DNA of 64,000 nt from Amaranthus tricolor (lineage: Eukaryota; Streptophyta; Magnoliopsida; Caryophyllales; Amaranthaceae). Position 1 is the first letter of the stretch. The number at the start of each line of letters is the position of its first letter. The notes under the pieces are model-generated. The model searched no databases. It saw only the letters and a list, made by a program, of their open reading frames with translations, and had not been told where the DNA came from. The stretch lies in assembly GCF_026212465.1 (NCBI RefSeq), contig NC_080048.1, forward strand, positions 39,453,875 through 39,517,874, written 5' to 3'. Made by a program: the position numbers and the translations under genes. Shown piece by piece: positions 46,658 to 58,271 of the stretch.

Positions 46658-49600
46658 CTATGACGTCAATGGAATCGCTTTGGAAGCATCTAGATGATTG
46701 AGGCGGCAGGTTCCAAGAAGTTGTTCAGGGAGTTCTTCATCTGTATTTGCCTGCACACACCAGTTAGCAAGAGATTTATGTTCACAAATTCTTAAATGAG
46801 ACAGTTTCATGGTGAGACGGTCTCATACAAGACGAGCTGATTAATGTTTGAAATCACTTCCATGTTATAGACAAAAAAAAAAAAAGAAATAAAACGCGAC
46901 TATATTCTGCTGTGAGGACATTGTACCTGAATCAAGAATGCCATTTCGATAACCAAGTTGCTAAGGTAGCCAAGAACAAGACTGACTACTCCCCGTGCCA
47001 CTGTCGATGAGCCAATATCAATCCCGAGCTGCGAGGATTGTAAAGAATAGTCAGGCCCATCAGCTATAGATTTAGCGATCCTCGAAAAAAATATCCAACT
47101 TTAGAACCGAAGATACACCATTTATATTTAATATTCTAAGCTACTACTAGAGGTGTTCAATGGGCCATACAGGCCGAGCATAAGAAATATGGCCAGTCTG
47201 GATAAGGGCCCTTTAAACTTAATATGGGCTTTACAAAACCCTTTTAAAAACAAGCTAGATAAGGGCTCAAAATGGGGGCCCAGCCCGTTAACACCGCTAG
47301 CTACAACCATCCGGAAGTCGGTATTTCATCCAATATTTATACATAGACACAACAAACAACCATAGAAACAATCTCGGTATCAAGGAATTGATTAATAGAC
47401 AAACATACAAAGATAAAACGAGACATAAATGGAACAATATGTAAACTTTGATAGAAAATTCAAGAAGTATTCCCCAAAAGTCTTTGCAAACAAATGTGGG
47501 TTTACATAATAGCTCCCCAAAAACGTTATCGCGAAGACAAAATCCAATATGAAAACAAATGACTATTTTGATTACCAGCTACCAAGCACATACCTCTATA
47601 TAATTACTCCCTTTAAAATAATTAATTTCAAGAGCTTGCCCGACTAGGCATGCTTTTTTCCCGACACTCTGTTTGACTATCCATGGACCCTGAAATAAAC
47701 AAAATGAGTTAAACAAGAGCAATTCTAAAAGAATAACATGAAGCGTAACGAAAATTTTTCCAGGACTGGATGATGGGCACGACTAGACCTTCTCTTCCTA
47801 AAAGCTTACTAGATCTATACTACTTTATCGTATTGGTTAAGACTTGAGAGTTTGAGACATTAACTTTTTGAGACAACCAGAGTTTTTGTCGGTTTTGGTT
47901 AATTATTGACACATTTTGGCCGAATTGCGAGTTCAAAAAATTGGATTGGACAGAAAATCAGATAACTACCTTATTTACTCACAGAACTAAGACTATACTC
48001 CCTCTGTCCCATGGAATTTACAATATTTTTCTCTTTAAATTCGTCCTATATTTGCTATAATTCTCTTTTTGGCTATGACCCCACTCTCTCTTTAACTCTC
48101 ATCTGCACATTTCCCTCAACTCTTAAAATAAAACTTCCCCTAACGTTACCCGAAAAGAAATCGATCTGATACTAGAAACGGAAACACAAAAAAAAAACTT
48201 TAATTTTAGAGTTACAAAAACGTAGCAAACGTAGGTACACTTATATATTACAATAAAAAAAATAAATTTAGTACAAAAACATATAAAAAGAAAATGAGTA
48301 AAAAGAAAAAAATAAGAAAAGAGTAGGGGTTATCATATTATATATGGTTCCAAGCTTGAAAAAACACATTTAGGGAATGTAGTTTCGGAAACAAAGGTTC
48401 TGAAACGGAATTTGGTGTAAAGTTTCCCATTTCTGGTAATAATGTTCTCCCCCCCCCCCCCCCCCCCCCCCAAAACCCAAGTCTTAATAAAGTGAAAAGT
48501 AGTACTAGTTGCAAATTTTACGAGACATGAGTGATTGAATACTAACCTTAGATATGTATGGAATAAGTTTGAACCTTGAGTTACGGTAAGCATCATCACG
48601 GTCAACAAAACTCTGTAGCAGAGGTGCATCTTCCAGTTTATTTATCATATAGTACAGTACAAGATTGTACGTTTTTGATCCAGGAACCTGGGTGAAATTA
48701 AGCGATATACAAAGGTACATTTAGGAACATTTGAAAATCGTAGATAACTGCAATTGTAAATTAGTAGACAGATAGTACTACACCTGTATATTCACTATAA
48801 AAAAGAATTCAGATCCTCCATTTGCTGCAAAATTCTGTAGTCCAGAGAAAATTTAATTTTCATTAACTCGAAGTTCACTAACAAGTTGACAAATTCTCAG
48901 ATGAGACAGTCTCACAGTGAGACCATCTCTATTGGGTTGGCCCAATATACATTTACAGTCTTAAAGTGATCATTTATAACCTTAAAGTGATCACTTACAA
49001 TCTTAAAGTGATCACTGATCAGTTACAATCTTAAATTGGTTTTTATGCCGAAATAAATTTGGTTTGATTTGGTTTTATGAAAAAATTAGACCGCAAGCAG
49101 AACTTTCACCCCTAATTATAGCATTAAAGTGGAGACTTAAAGTAATCACTTATTGCCTTAAAGTGATCACTTACATCTTAAAGTGATCAATTAGAGAAAT
49201 AAACTGATTATATGGGTCCGTCTTATGGTTAGACGGTTTCATACAAGACTTGTTGTAACAAGTTTAGTTTATCTCTCATGGACTAAAAAGAACCGGTTAA
49301 CGGAATCACCTGCACAACGCCCCCAGGACGACCCCCAAGATCATCTGCTCGTCTATCAGATGTTAGCCAGTCAACAGCAACCATTTTCATCAGCGTACGA
49401 TTTGCCTTGATCTGCACTTCAAGTATAACAGCTTAAGTTACATTGAAAAATGACAAACTTATTCGAACAATCATCATCGATATTCTTTGCTTGTGTACCT
49501 TTTGATTGTCCCTTAAAAAAGTCTTTCCACGAATCAAAAACGTTGAAGGATCTGTCGTTGTCCAACTAGAAGCAATGGTACATGTGGGATCTCTTACAAG

Positions 49601-52600
49601 TGTAGTACCGTAGCAGCAAGAAGCTCCATCTTTTGTAGTCATCTCTACCAAATCGACATAGCCCTTCTTATGTACTGGATCAATAACACCCGATTCAAGT
49701 ATATATGTTAGCTTGCAGTATGCCACGTTTACAAAAACATGATTTGATTCGAGCATTCAACTACCTGTTAACTCATGCAACTTTTTCACAAATACAGCAG
49801 TAGTGGATAGCTTTGGTCGTGCGTCCTGCAAATTCACAGTAAAAGCAAAATGAAGGCGGCAGAAAGCATAAATAACGTTCAAAGTAAGGCTTCAATCAAA
49901 TCAAAGTCAACACCGTATGGAATGCAGGGGCAGAGCAAAGATTTTGGAGGCCCTATTCATTTTTGTGATGTCTGCCCTTCATTATTATCAAAAGATAAAA
50001 AAATTTCCACTTCAAGGAAAATAATTCAAAACAAAACGTATTATAACATTATATTCTAAAATTACTTCAAAAATAAAAAAGCTCACAAACAAATCACTTA
50101 AAAAGTGTTGCTCAGAACCGGGCTTGAATTGCACTATTTAATATTTGAGGCCCCTTATTTCCGGGGGCTCTAGGCGGTCGGCTACCCCACTTGTGCTCAG
50201 AACCGGCACTGATGGAGGGTATGCATATAAGCTTACAAGAACCAGATGCTGAAGGGACAATAAAAGACTTAAATAGTTCTGCTTTCTTTTTGCTAAAAAA
50301 GGCAAGGATTCAAGGATCTTTGTTTTCATGAGATCAAGATACGACTACTCCGACCTCGCCACTAGTTGTTCCTACCCGACTAGCTTAAATATCTAGAAAA
50401 TATAGATAATACTTTTACCTGAGAATGTGTCTCTGGATCAGAATCAGAAGCCCAATCGTGATTTTGCGTATCGAAATCTGATCCTTCCGGAACATCAAAG
50501 AATTCATCATTGACATCACTGAGTTCAACTAGGCTACTGTGTTCAGTTGTTTCGTTCATCTCTTTCTCATCAAGTTTTTCGTCTTCACTCTCATGAGCAA
50601 GAGTTTCAGTCTTATCCTCATTCTGTGCTCCATGGCAAAAAGTCAAACCTCCGGAAAAAGTACTCGAGACGCGATCACCCACCTTTGTTTTGAAAAATTC
50701 CCTTAAAGCTGTAAACACAAATTTCTAAGACATATTGAAAATACGGTCTATATCTAATGAAAAAAGTGCTTATACCCAAACCCATACCGGAAATTCTTCC
50801 AAGCATACAAATCGTTGTAGATCTTGCTAGAGAGGGCAGTAAGTAAGCAGCCCACATTTTCCAGTCAATGGCAAGCATATGCTTCACAACAGACTGCTTC
50901 CCGTTGTTGAGAGGAGTTATTACATATCCTCCACCTGAAAACATGACAATAACCGCATGATAATATAGCTTCGACACGGAAAACTTCTCATTCATAAACA
51001 AACATAACATGAAAGTTTTGCAATGTTATGCATTCACTGACAAGTGAAAAAAAATGATTTCTCAACCACATATTTATCCTCCTCCGTTCATCCTATTTGT
51101 TGTCATATGCTCTTGCATTTATCGATTTTTATTGAACGGAAAAGGCTAGATAAGAACTTTCAAAGGAAGTACAACATACCACATATTTATCCCAAACCAT
51201 CCGTCCCTACGAAATTGCACTTATTTCTATTTTTGTTTGTCCCACGCTCCCACTTATTTTGAACCTTTTCCTTTCTTGGCATTGATCCTACTTCCTTTCT
51301 TTTAATTTCATTTACAAACTTATTCTCTCTATCTCAACAACTCATTTCTTCCATCTACTTGTTAGCTTGTATTTTGGCTTATTCTCCAACTACGAGTTAC
51401 TAATATTTACATAATAGAAATGGGTGCTATTTAATGGGGAGTGGGGACATAGGGAGTATATTTGATGGATCTCATGAGAACTTGAAAACAAACAATTAAA
51501 AAAAAATTATCTTGTAGTTGCAAAGCCCAAAGGACTACATAAAGAAGTGAAAGAAGCTTTTTAAAAACTTAAGAGAAAGAGGAAATTACAGGCTTAAGAT
51601 TAACCAAAACTAAAACTCGACTAGTCAATAGCATAGGACGGACTTGATCAATGTTTAGTGGGGTACGGAAGGAAGCTGGACCAAAACCCAAAAATTATTA
51701 CTTGCAAGATTCAATAGCAAACCTCGAATACAAAATCAATCTTTAAAGTATTAACAAAACCTCCTTGCACATCTTCCGGGTGAACAAGTAAATAGCGGAA
51801 TAAAGAACCAGAAAACGGAAAGTAGCATGAATATGTAATAGTTAATAAGGCAAGTGCTAGTTCCAAATGTATGATTCAAGAGCACATTACTTTTAAGGCA
51901 TGCACGAACAAAGCGTTTCTGTGGGGGGCATTTCTTGTGAAATACCGAATGAAAAAGGATCACTGTAAAAGAAAGGCCAAAGAAATTGTAAGTATGAGAT
52001 TAGGGAGTCAAAATAGAACATAACTTTTAAATTTAGACTGTAGTGCAAAAGGGATATATATGCACCGTATGTTCCATCATCGTCCCTTCTCCAGTAACGC
52101 CTCAATAAGAGATCTCTTGGTTTAATTCCCCTAATCCAACAAAACACATTCATTAGCTACAGATAATTAAAACGTCTCAAATTTACGATTAAAAGATTAA
52201 AACATCATGCAGAATGTCAATAGAAATTTCACCTCGGTAGCCAATATGCACTTAGCTGCATGTGAATGATATCAGTATGGCCATCGAGGTTTTCAATAAC
52301 ATTCCCTTTATAGTAAGAGTAGTCCCATCTAAAAGAAAATAAACATTCAAATCAAGTGCTCTGAGCAATGAATATAAGTTTGAGGATAAAAAGACTATTT
52401 TGGAAGATCTCACATCGCTAAAATAGTGGGTTGTAGACATGTATACAATGCTTGATGGTTAATCATCCTAAAACCATATAATTTTGGAAAAGAATGAACC
52501 TCATCAAGTATATGTGCAACAGAGCAAGTCAACGCTCTTTTCTGTGGGTTTGTGGGCCTGAGCCCACGGGTGCCCTATGGGTGTGTCCACACAAGTGGGC

Positions 52601-55600
52601 CCACGGGTGACTATGTGACGAATTGTCACGGTCTAACAAAGACATATACACAAGCACAATAAATATAAGAAATTATTTAATAAATGCCCCTCTTCAGGAT
52701 CCTTGGCATTAGTATTGTGAACAGATGTGCACCAGATTTGTCACGGTAACACGTTTCTTAGCCAGAAACAAGGATAGGTCCTTCCAAGCATTTACCGGTA
52801 CAAATACTATGTTCTAGGTAAATATTCAGGACACGTAATTATACGAACCATCAGGATTCTAATGGGCATTTCACATGAAATACTAATTACTGACTTATAT
52901 GCACGAGCGCAATGAGAAATGCATGCAAAAATCTTGATCAAACTTACTGTGATCTTGAGGGACCAAGGGACATGACGGCTCGAAATATGTTCTCTGATGT
53001 TCCATCAACAACACCAATGGCCATAATTGCTGGATGATCATCCCATAGCTGAATATAAAAGAGAATCAGCAATAAATTTGAGATTAACGAGATTTGAAGT
53101 TGCAAAAAAAGTTAGCCACCTTTCTGTGAATATTCCCGCCTTTGGCTTCTTTGAAGAGTCGTAATCCTGTAACAATAGCACAGTCACAAGGTCCGACAGT
53201 TAATACAACTATTTGTCAACTTTCTTGTGTCAGTTGTGAATGTTATTGACAAAACTAATGAGAAAAAAAATAATATTACCATTCTGACAACCAAATATTG
53301 TCCATGATGGAGGCGCAACAACGTCATTTGTCATATGATCCCTTTGATTTGAACACCCTGTAGTCCAATCTCTTGAACTGGAATGATGTACCCTCTTAGA
53401 ACTACTCAATCTGTTCGCAGTAGAAAAATCACTTGGATCAAATATCCGGTATTTGGATGAGCTTTAAATAATGTGCCAAGTACAGTTAACAATGTGGAAA
53501 TCCAAAATATTTTACATAGAATAATAGAAACATGATAATAAGTGGTTTAACATAATTGCTAGCTACTTTCCTTATTAAACTCGAGATTGCTCAAAATGGC
53601 TAAAAAATAGCCCAAAACCGACCATAACTCCCTATTTTCAATTTGCAAATTCACGAGAATAGCGACCCATATGACATTTATAGGAAGTATAATCATAGTG
53701 GCATAACAAAACTATCACCAGAAAACAGCACCAACTTAGTTGATCTATTAGCCATGGTCGTCCATTAGCAAGAGCAAAGTGGGCTATCGCCCAGGGTCTC
53801 AAATTTTTTAGGGCCCAAAAAAAAATTCACGTACAAGGTTGATATTAACAGACTTGAATCAAATTCAGATTAATTTACATTTTTTGCTATGTAGCATGAG
53901 TTATTAGAACTTTCTTATAAAATAAAATAATTAAAATATCAACAATATAAAGCTAAAGGAATATTATATTATTTATTACGCCTTAAATTTTTAGGGGCTC
54001 ATTATATCTTTGGCTCCAGGGCTCAAAAATGCACGAGTTGGCCCTCCTATTAGCATGGCCTTTTCTTGCGAGCCTAACGTTAATTGTAAGAAGATCATCT
54101 ATTATATACAAAACTCGTTCCAATTGACAACATAGTTACCTGAAAGACTGCCATGCATTATTATAACAACCCAAACCACCAATGCTGCCACTGGGACATG
54201 CCTACATGAAGGAATGTCCTGTTTAAAGAAGGGCCGAAAAAAACCATGTGATATAAGCCTAATTAAGAGTTTCAAACCTTTGATATTGCTTCCTGGAACG
54301 AGTGGATCCATCTGGCTGCTTCATCAGGACTGCTTGCGCCCAACTATATTTAAGTTTTTCATAAACACTAAGAATCTTGAATAAACAGTAATGACAAACT
54401 CGGATAGAAAACGCGTATACCTTTAGCTTATCATTGTGATCAGAAACGTTATACAATGTACAAATGAAGAATACCTGCAAGCCACAAAAGTATTATATTG
54501 AAAGGGATTTAGAAAATGACTAACATTGAGGATTGAGAACAAGGGGCAGAATCCCAGAAGTTCATACTTTCCTGTTAATACTCTCTCTGCCATTATCAGC
54601 AACCCGAATGCAGGAATCTACGATAGTACTTTTAAGAGGATACTGAAACAAGCAAAGGATAAGATTTTTTACACAACTTGGAAAATCACAGTCCCCCTTA
54701 CAAAGTACTCCCTCGTCCCCATGGAATTCGCAACATTGAACTTCTAGTCCGTCTCGTGGAATTTGGTACAATTCTATTTTTGGTATTACCCCAAACTTTA
54801 TTTAATTTTCATAGACATATTTCACTTACTTTTTTCATCTCATCCACACATTGCCCCCAAATCAATAGAATAAACTTTTTTCCAAACTTAAAGCTACAGT
54901 GCATGGATCAGATGCCACAGCACTACTATTGGAAAGGATACTAATCAAAACAAAAAGGAAACAAATAAAATATAGAGCATTATAATATCACATCAAATTC
55001 AAAGATTAGTTTGTTCTGTTATTGCAAGAGATAAGCATATGAATGGTTTCATCACAGTTCAAACTTCATAGGTTATAGATAGTAACCACCACTAGTTAAC
55101 AAGGCCGTCGATTAGCATGTACAAAGCGATCTACAGCACAGGATCCCATTATCAGAGGGCCCCAAAAATCCATTTTTATACTTATTATATATATTATATA
55201 TATTGTTTTAATCACTGCAAACATATGAATACTATTTTACACGAGAATAACCAAGTATTAAAGAGTCAAATTTCATTAGTTGTTAAGAAAAAAGCAAATG
55301 ATTTCTGCTATACTATTTTACCCAAGAGTAACCAAGTAATCGTAAACGTCTATAGGATAAAATTGGCACAGGGACCCCAAAATTACGAGATGGCCCTGCT
55401 AGTTAAGCTGAAGTTTCTAACATGATGATCAAATTGAAAACCAAATTTGTTTATTACAATAACCATAATGATAACCAATAAGCCATCTATGCATGCAGGG
55501 GAATCTAGGCCCGAGCCTCAGCCATGTTCTGAGTCATTTTAGTTAAAAATACTATTAGTAATATAACACCAAAGAATACTACTAGAGTTAGGCTCATCCT

Positions 55601-56149
55601 ATACTAGGATCTTGGATTCGTTGTATGCAATTATGCATGCCATAAAGAAACGGGTCCGCCCAGTCCTTTCAATCAAAAACCCTATTAAGATGGCATTGTA
55701 TAAAATATATAACTTAAAAAGTAAATGTTCGACCCACCCTTTACTTAAATTCGCTACTAGGTTCAAGTTCACAAAAACCCATCAAACATCCACTAATTAA
55801 ACATAAATGCCTATAAGAATTAATTCTAATTAACTATCATCAAGCCGTAGACAGCATCAGAGAAACAAGAATTTGATGAAATTTCCATATACCCAACAAA
55901 TGTAAAACAATAACTAACATCATTAATCAATAATTTCACAAAATAATAAAGAAACAGTCAAAATTCCATTATCAACATAGAAGAATTGAAAGGAACCTCA
56001 TTTTGGGAATTAGGTATAGATTTGAAGCATTTGAAATGGTGATCCTCAAGAACAAAAAACCGCTTGCGAGAGTATTGCAAACCAAAACGATTTGAACTAA
56101 TCACAAACAAAAACCCTTCAATCCTTCCTTGATTTTGGGATGTACCCAT
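46658..56149 (-). CDS. PH-START-EDR2_C (DUF1336) lipid-binding protein
   Basis: Twenty-one GT-AG exons on the minus strand: 55997-56149, 54568-54642, 54421-54474, 54278-54343, 54140-54201, 53280-53461, 53120-53166, 52948-53048, 52233-52328, 52066-52130, 51891-51962, 50788-50934, 50419-50708, 49765-49825, 49499-49674, 49310-49411, 48784-48834, 48547-48687, 47594-47689, 46927-47028, 46658-46750. The phases close to 743 residues, near the length I recall for Arabidopsis At2g28320. An N-terminal PH domain (about 8-115) is followed by START (about 190-400; RDLLLRRYWRRDDDGTY, VILFHSVFHKKCPP). An acidic low-complexity linker (about 395-465) leads to EDR2_C/DUF1336 (about 500-735; MVAVDWLTSD, FFFIVNIQVPGSKTYNLVLY, DIGSSTVARGVVSLVLGYL). 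EDR2 itself dampens salicylate-dependent defence; a role in membrane lipid sensing is inferred. Exon 15's acceptor and exon 1's GTTCC donor are the least certain junctions. Many introns carry MITEs. Confidence 0.92.
46783..46839. mobile_element. Collapsed Mutator-type MITE (TIRs only)
   Basis: A 57-bp unit, CACAAATTCTTAAATGAGAC followed by a near-inverse GAGACGGTCTCATACAAGAC and a few bases. It has the two terminal repeats of the 48888-49255 family with no centre. It is flanked by ATTTATGTT (46774-46782) and ATTAATGTT (46840-46848), 8 of 9 identical, and lies in intron 20 of the PH-START gene. Confidence 0.6.
47148..47299. mobile_element. 152-bp hAT-type MITE
   Basis: The left end TAGAGGTGTTCAATGGGCC and the right end, read in reverse, TAGCGGTGTTAACGGGCTGG form inverted repeats with GGCC-rich subterminal motifs. 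Flanks are GCTACTAC (47140-47147) and GCTACAAC (47300-47307), 7 of 8 identical, the 8-bp duplication expected for hAT. The ends resemble those of 3492-4114. It lies in intron 19 of the PH-START gene. Confidence 0.82.
48449..48471. repeat. Homopolymer C run, 23 bp
   Basis: An unbroken run of C in intron 18 of the PH-START gene (a G run in the transcript). Its length is unusual for an AT-rich genome and may be affected by sequencing error. Confidence 0.9.
48888..49255. mobile_element. 368-bp Mutator-type MITE with 9-bp TSD
   Basis: It begins GACAAATTCTCAGATGAGAC and its other end, read in reverse, begins CAACAAGTCTTGTATGAAAC. A perfect 9-bp duplication TAACAAGTT flanks it (48879-48887 and 49256-49264), as for Mutator-like elements. 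The interior repeats a CTTAAAGTGATCACTTA unit at least six times (48958-49020 and 49130-49190). It lies in intron 16 of the PH-START gene. Confidence 0.85.
49925..50211. mobile_element. 287-bp hAT-type MITE, family member 1
   Basis: The left end CAGGGGCAGAGCAAAG and the right end, read in reverse, CAGTGCCGGTTCTGAGC form short inverted ends, with GGCCCC-rich subterminal sequence. Flanks ATGGAATG (49917-49924) and ATGGAGGG (50212-50219) match in 6 of 8 bases. It lies in intron 13 of the PH-START gene. Its size is close to 53753-54046 and 55100-55398. Confidence 0.6.
52535..52640 (-). repeat. Dispersed 'TGTTAGGCCGTGA' repeat, copy 3
   Basis: It aligns with 43385-43490: CAACGCTCTTTTCTGTGGG, GTTTGTGGGCC and TGACGAATTGTCACGGTCTAACA. 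It is in intron 8 of the PH-START gene. Confidence 0.6.
53577..53690. repeat. Palindromic 'GATTCGCTAAT' family, reverse copy
   Basis: On the minus strand it reads GTCATATGGGTCGCTATTCT, TTATGGTCGGTTTTGGGCTA and CCATTTTGAGCAATC, the diverged order of blocks at 38024-38153. It lies about 60 bp from a hAT MITE in intron 5. Confidence 0.5.
53753..54046. mobile_element. 294-bp hAT-type MITE, family member 2
   Basis: A perfect 8-bp duplication CTATTAGC flanks it (53745-53752 and 54047-54054). The left end is CATGGTCGTCCATTAGC and the right end, read in reverse, GAGGGCCAACTCGTGC. Both derive from a CAGGGCCG-type hAT terminus, followed by GGGCCC/GGGCTC-rich subterminal sequence. It is in intron 5 of the PH-START gene. 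Confidence 0.82.
55100..55398. mobile_element. 299-bp hAT-type MITE, family member 3
   Basis: A perfect 8-bp duplication CTAGTTAA flanks it (55092-55099 and 55399-55406). The left end is CAAGGCCGTCGATTAGC and the right end, read in reverse, CAGGGCCATCTCG, with GGGCCCCAAAA and GGGACCCCAAAA motifs just inside each end. It is in intron 1 of the PH-START gene. Confidence 0.85.
55494..55770. repeat. Dispersed 'GGGGAATCTAGG' repeat, copy 1
   Basis: It begins AGGGGAATCTAGGCCCGAGC and ends near TGTTCGACCCACCCTTTACT. The same two blocks bound 63611-63780, so this is a dispersed repeat of unknown class. It is in intron 1 of the PH-START gene. Confidence 0.5.
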
Positions 56150-56539
56150 TTGATTAAACCTTGTTAATCTTCCAAAAGGTAAGATTTTGGTTAATGGGGT
56201 TTAAGTTTGATGCAATAGTTTATGATTTCTAATGATTATATTATCAAATTCTAAGAAATGGTCAAGTTGTTTGGACTAGTTAAACCCAAAAGCATTAAAA
56301 GAAGTAGTAATTAAGTAAATACTCCAATGTTTACTGTAAAAATTGAAAGGGAATCTTATAGGAGTGTTCTTGATTGTTGAGCAAATGGAGATGAGGGGAT
56401 GTTTATTTGGGAGTTAAGACAAAGATTGACAGTTATCACTGACCAAAGTGGGCCCTACCTAAAAATGGAGGTTGCAACTTCTTTAACAAGTCAAGTTGTG
56501 TATTTTTGTTAAGGAATCCAGGGTGATAATTGTTGGGAT

Positions 56540-56795
56540 TTGGAGTTGGGATAGTGACGGGTACACCAATTTAATGAGATCATTTCTGTTGAGTTGGTTC
56601 AATATATATTTTTTTGTTTTAAGTAACGTTAAAATAATCACTTATAATCTTAAAATATTATAGTCTTAAAGTGATTACTTATAACCTTAAAACGATCACT
56701 TAAAATTTTAAAGTAATCAATTAAAAAAATCGGCTAATTATATGAGCCCGTCTCATGGTGAGACGATCTCATATAAGAGGAGTTGATAAAAATTT
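56540..56795. mobile_element. Mutator-type MITE relic near PH-START promoter
   Basis: It has repeated CTTAAAGTGATTACTTATAA-type units (56620-56720) and a right end GAGCCCGTCTCATGGTGAGA followed by CGATCTCATATAAGA, as in 48888-49255. The left terminus is degraded. It lies about 400-650 bp upstream of the PH-START start codon. Confidence 0.6.
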
Positions 56796-57046
56796 ATATT
56801 GATAATCTTTGCAATGTGATAGATTAAACAAGAACTATGGGTTTACTTATAGAGTATAAATGAATCAAAATTAAAAGTAATGAATTAATAATGTAATATT
56901 AATATTGTTGCAAAGTAATTTAGAACAAATAAAGTATCTACTATCAATTTTTCATTCGATTTGAAATAGGCTTGTAATTTGACAAAAATCAATAAGTTAT
57001 AATCTGAAAACTTTAACTATAATTAAAATGATTTGACTTCAAAATC

Positions 57047-57047
<1 letters not shown>

Positions 57048-57086
<39 letters not shown>
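57048..57086. repeat. Poly-A run, 39 bp
   Basis: An uninterrupted A tract in intergenic DNA. It could be the tail of a degraded retroposed sequence, but nothing recognisable lies upstream of it. Confidence 0.9.
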
Positions 57087-57090
<4 letters not shown>

Positions 57091-58271
57091 GGTCAAACTC
57101 TATTGATTTAAATCCAATAGCTTTTAACCTAATTTTAAACAAATTTATGTTTCAAATCATTACTTTTTACGCGGGATACATCATATATATTATATATATA
57201 TTGAGTCAATGTTTTTTTTCAAGTCTTAAAAATTGTATGTTAGTTATTTGTAATAATATTTTTCGGTAAAAATAAAAAGGATTATTATATATTTTTTAAA
57301 AAATATATGTAACTATAATAAATTTATGAATTGAAAATATTACAACCTTTTGGTTTGACTCGAATCCGCCCAAACCAAATATAATTATACCCGAAAATAA
57401 TTCATTCGTCTTGATTTGTGTGTAAGAGAACTCTTTTATCTCAATGTATTTGCTATATTACAACTTTTTAAAAATAGTCGGATTTTATACGGCTGATAAC
57501 ATTAAAACGTGAGTTGTATGAATGAAAATTTGAAAAAAATTAAAAGATATGTCAAGAAAATAGTATTAGTTTGATGAAAGAAAATGTAGTATATATGAAA
57601 ATTAACATGTAGCAAATAAAAAAGGGATACTGAAGTATTCAACAATAGAGATATGCTATTTTAAATCAAGTCATTTTTAATTTAATTATATTTAGGTTAT
57701 TATAAAAGTTCAAGTTAAAAAAAAGTTCTAAGATTTTATTAAAAGCTCTTTTTATAAAAATTAAATTGTATTTTATCAATCTATATTAGAATAATACAAT
57801 GAAAAATCAATTACCACATTAAGATGACATTATTTTAGTATAAACCAACTCAATAATAGCAAATAGCAAATATTTCTCAATAATTGTACTTAACTGAATT
57901 TGTCAATCATAAAAAACATACTTATTTTTTTATCTTTAAAGGTCAATGCATACTTAATAGTGTAAAACAAGTTCATACAAGACTTTCCTCCCATTATAAT
58001 ATATGTTTTCAAAATTAATTATGCCCATTAACAAAAAGTATATAATAAAAATAGAAAATTTAAAATCCATGATTCTAAGATGTGAGCAGGTAAAACAAGG
58101 GGGTTTTTTAAAAATGAGATCAGATGATAGAAACAAACGAGATAGAGTACATAAAATCTTCAGTAACTAGTAAATATACGTCTACAACACAGGTCCAAAA
58201 GACTTGAAACGAAACACTCTCGAAAATGCGTTCTGTAAGAACACCGGAAAAATTCCACCAAGACGGCAAAT

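Larger units (their letters stand above)
56150..58271. other. Intergenic between PH-START and eL30
   Basis: It contains the PH-START promoter and leader (56150-56530), a Mutator-type MITE relic, a 39-bp poly-A run and AT-rich sequence up to the eL30 3' end. The lysine-rich open frame across the A run is an artefact of the homopolymer. Confidence 0.6.

Noticed and set aside
57033..57269. Open frame with a poly-lysine run
   Set aside because: It is the translation of the 39-bp poly-A tract; nothing else supports a gene.
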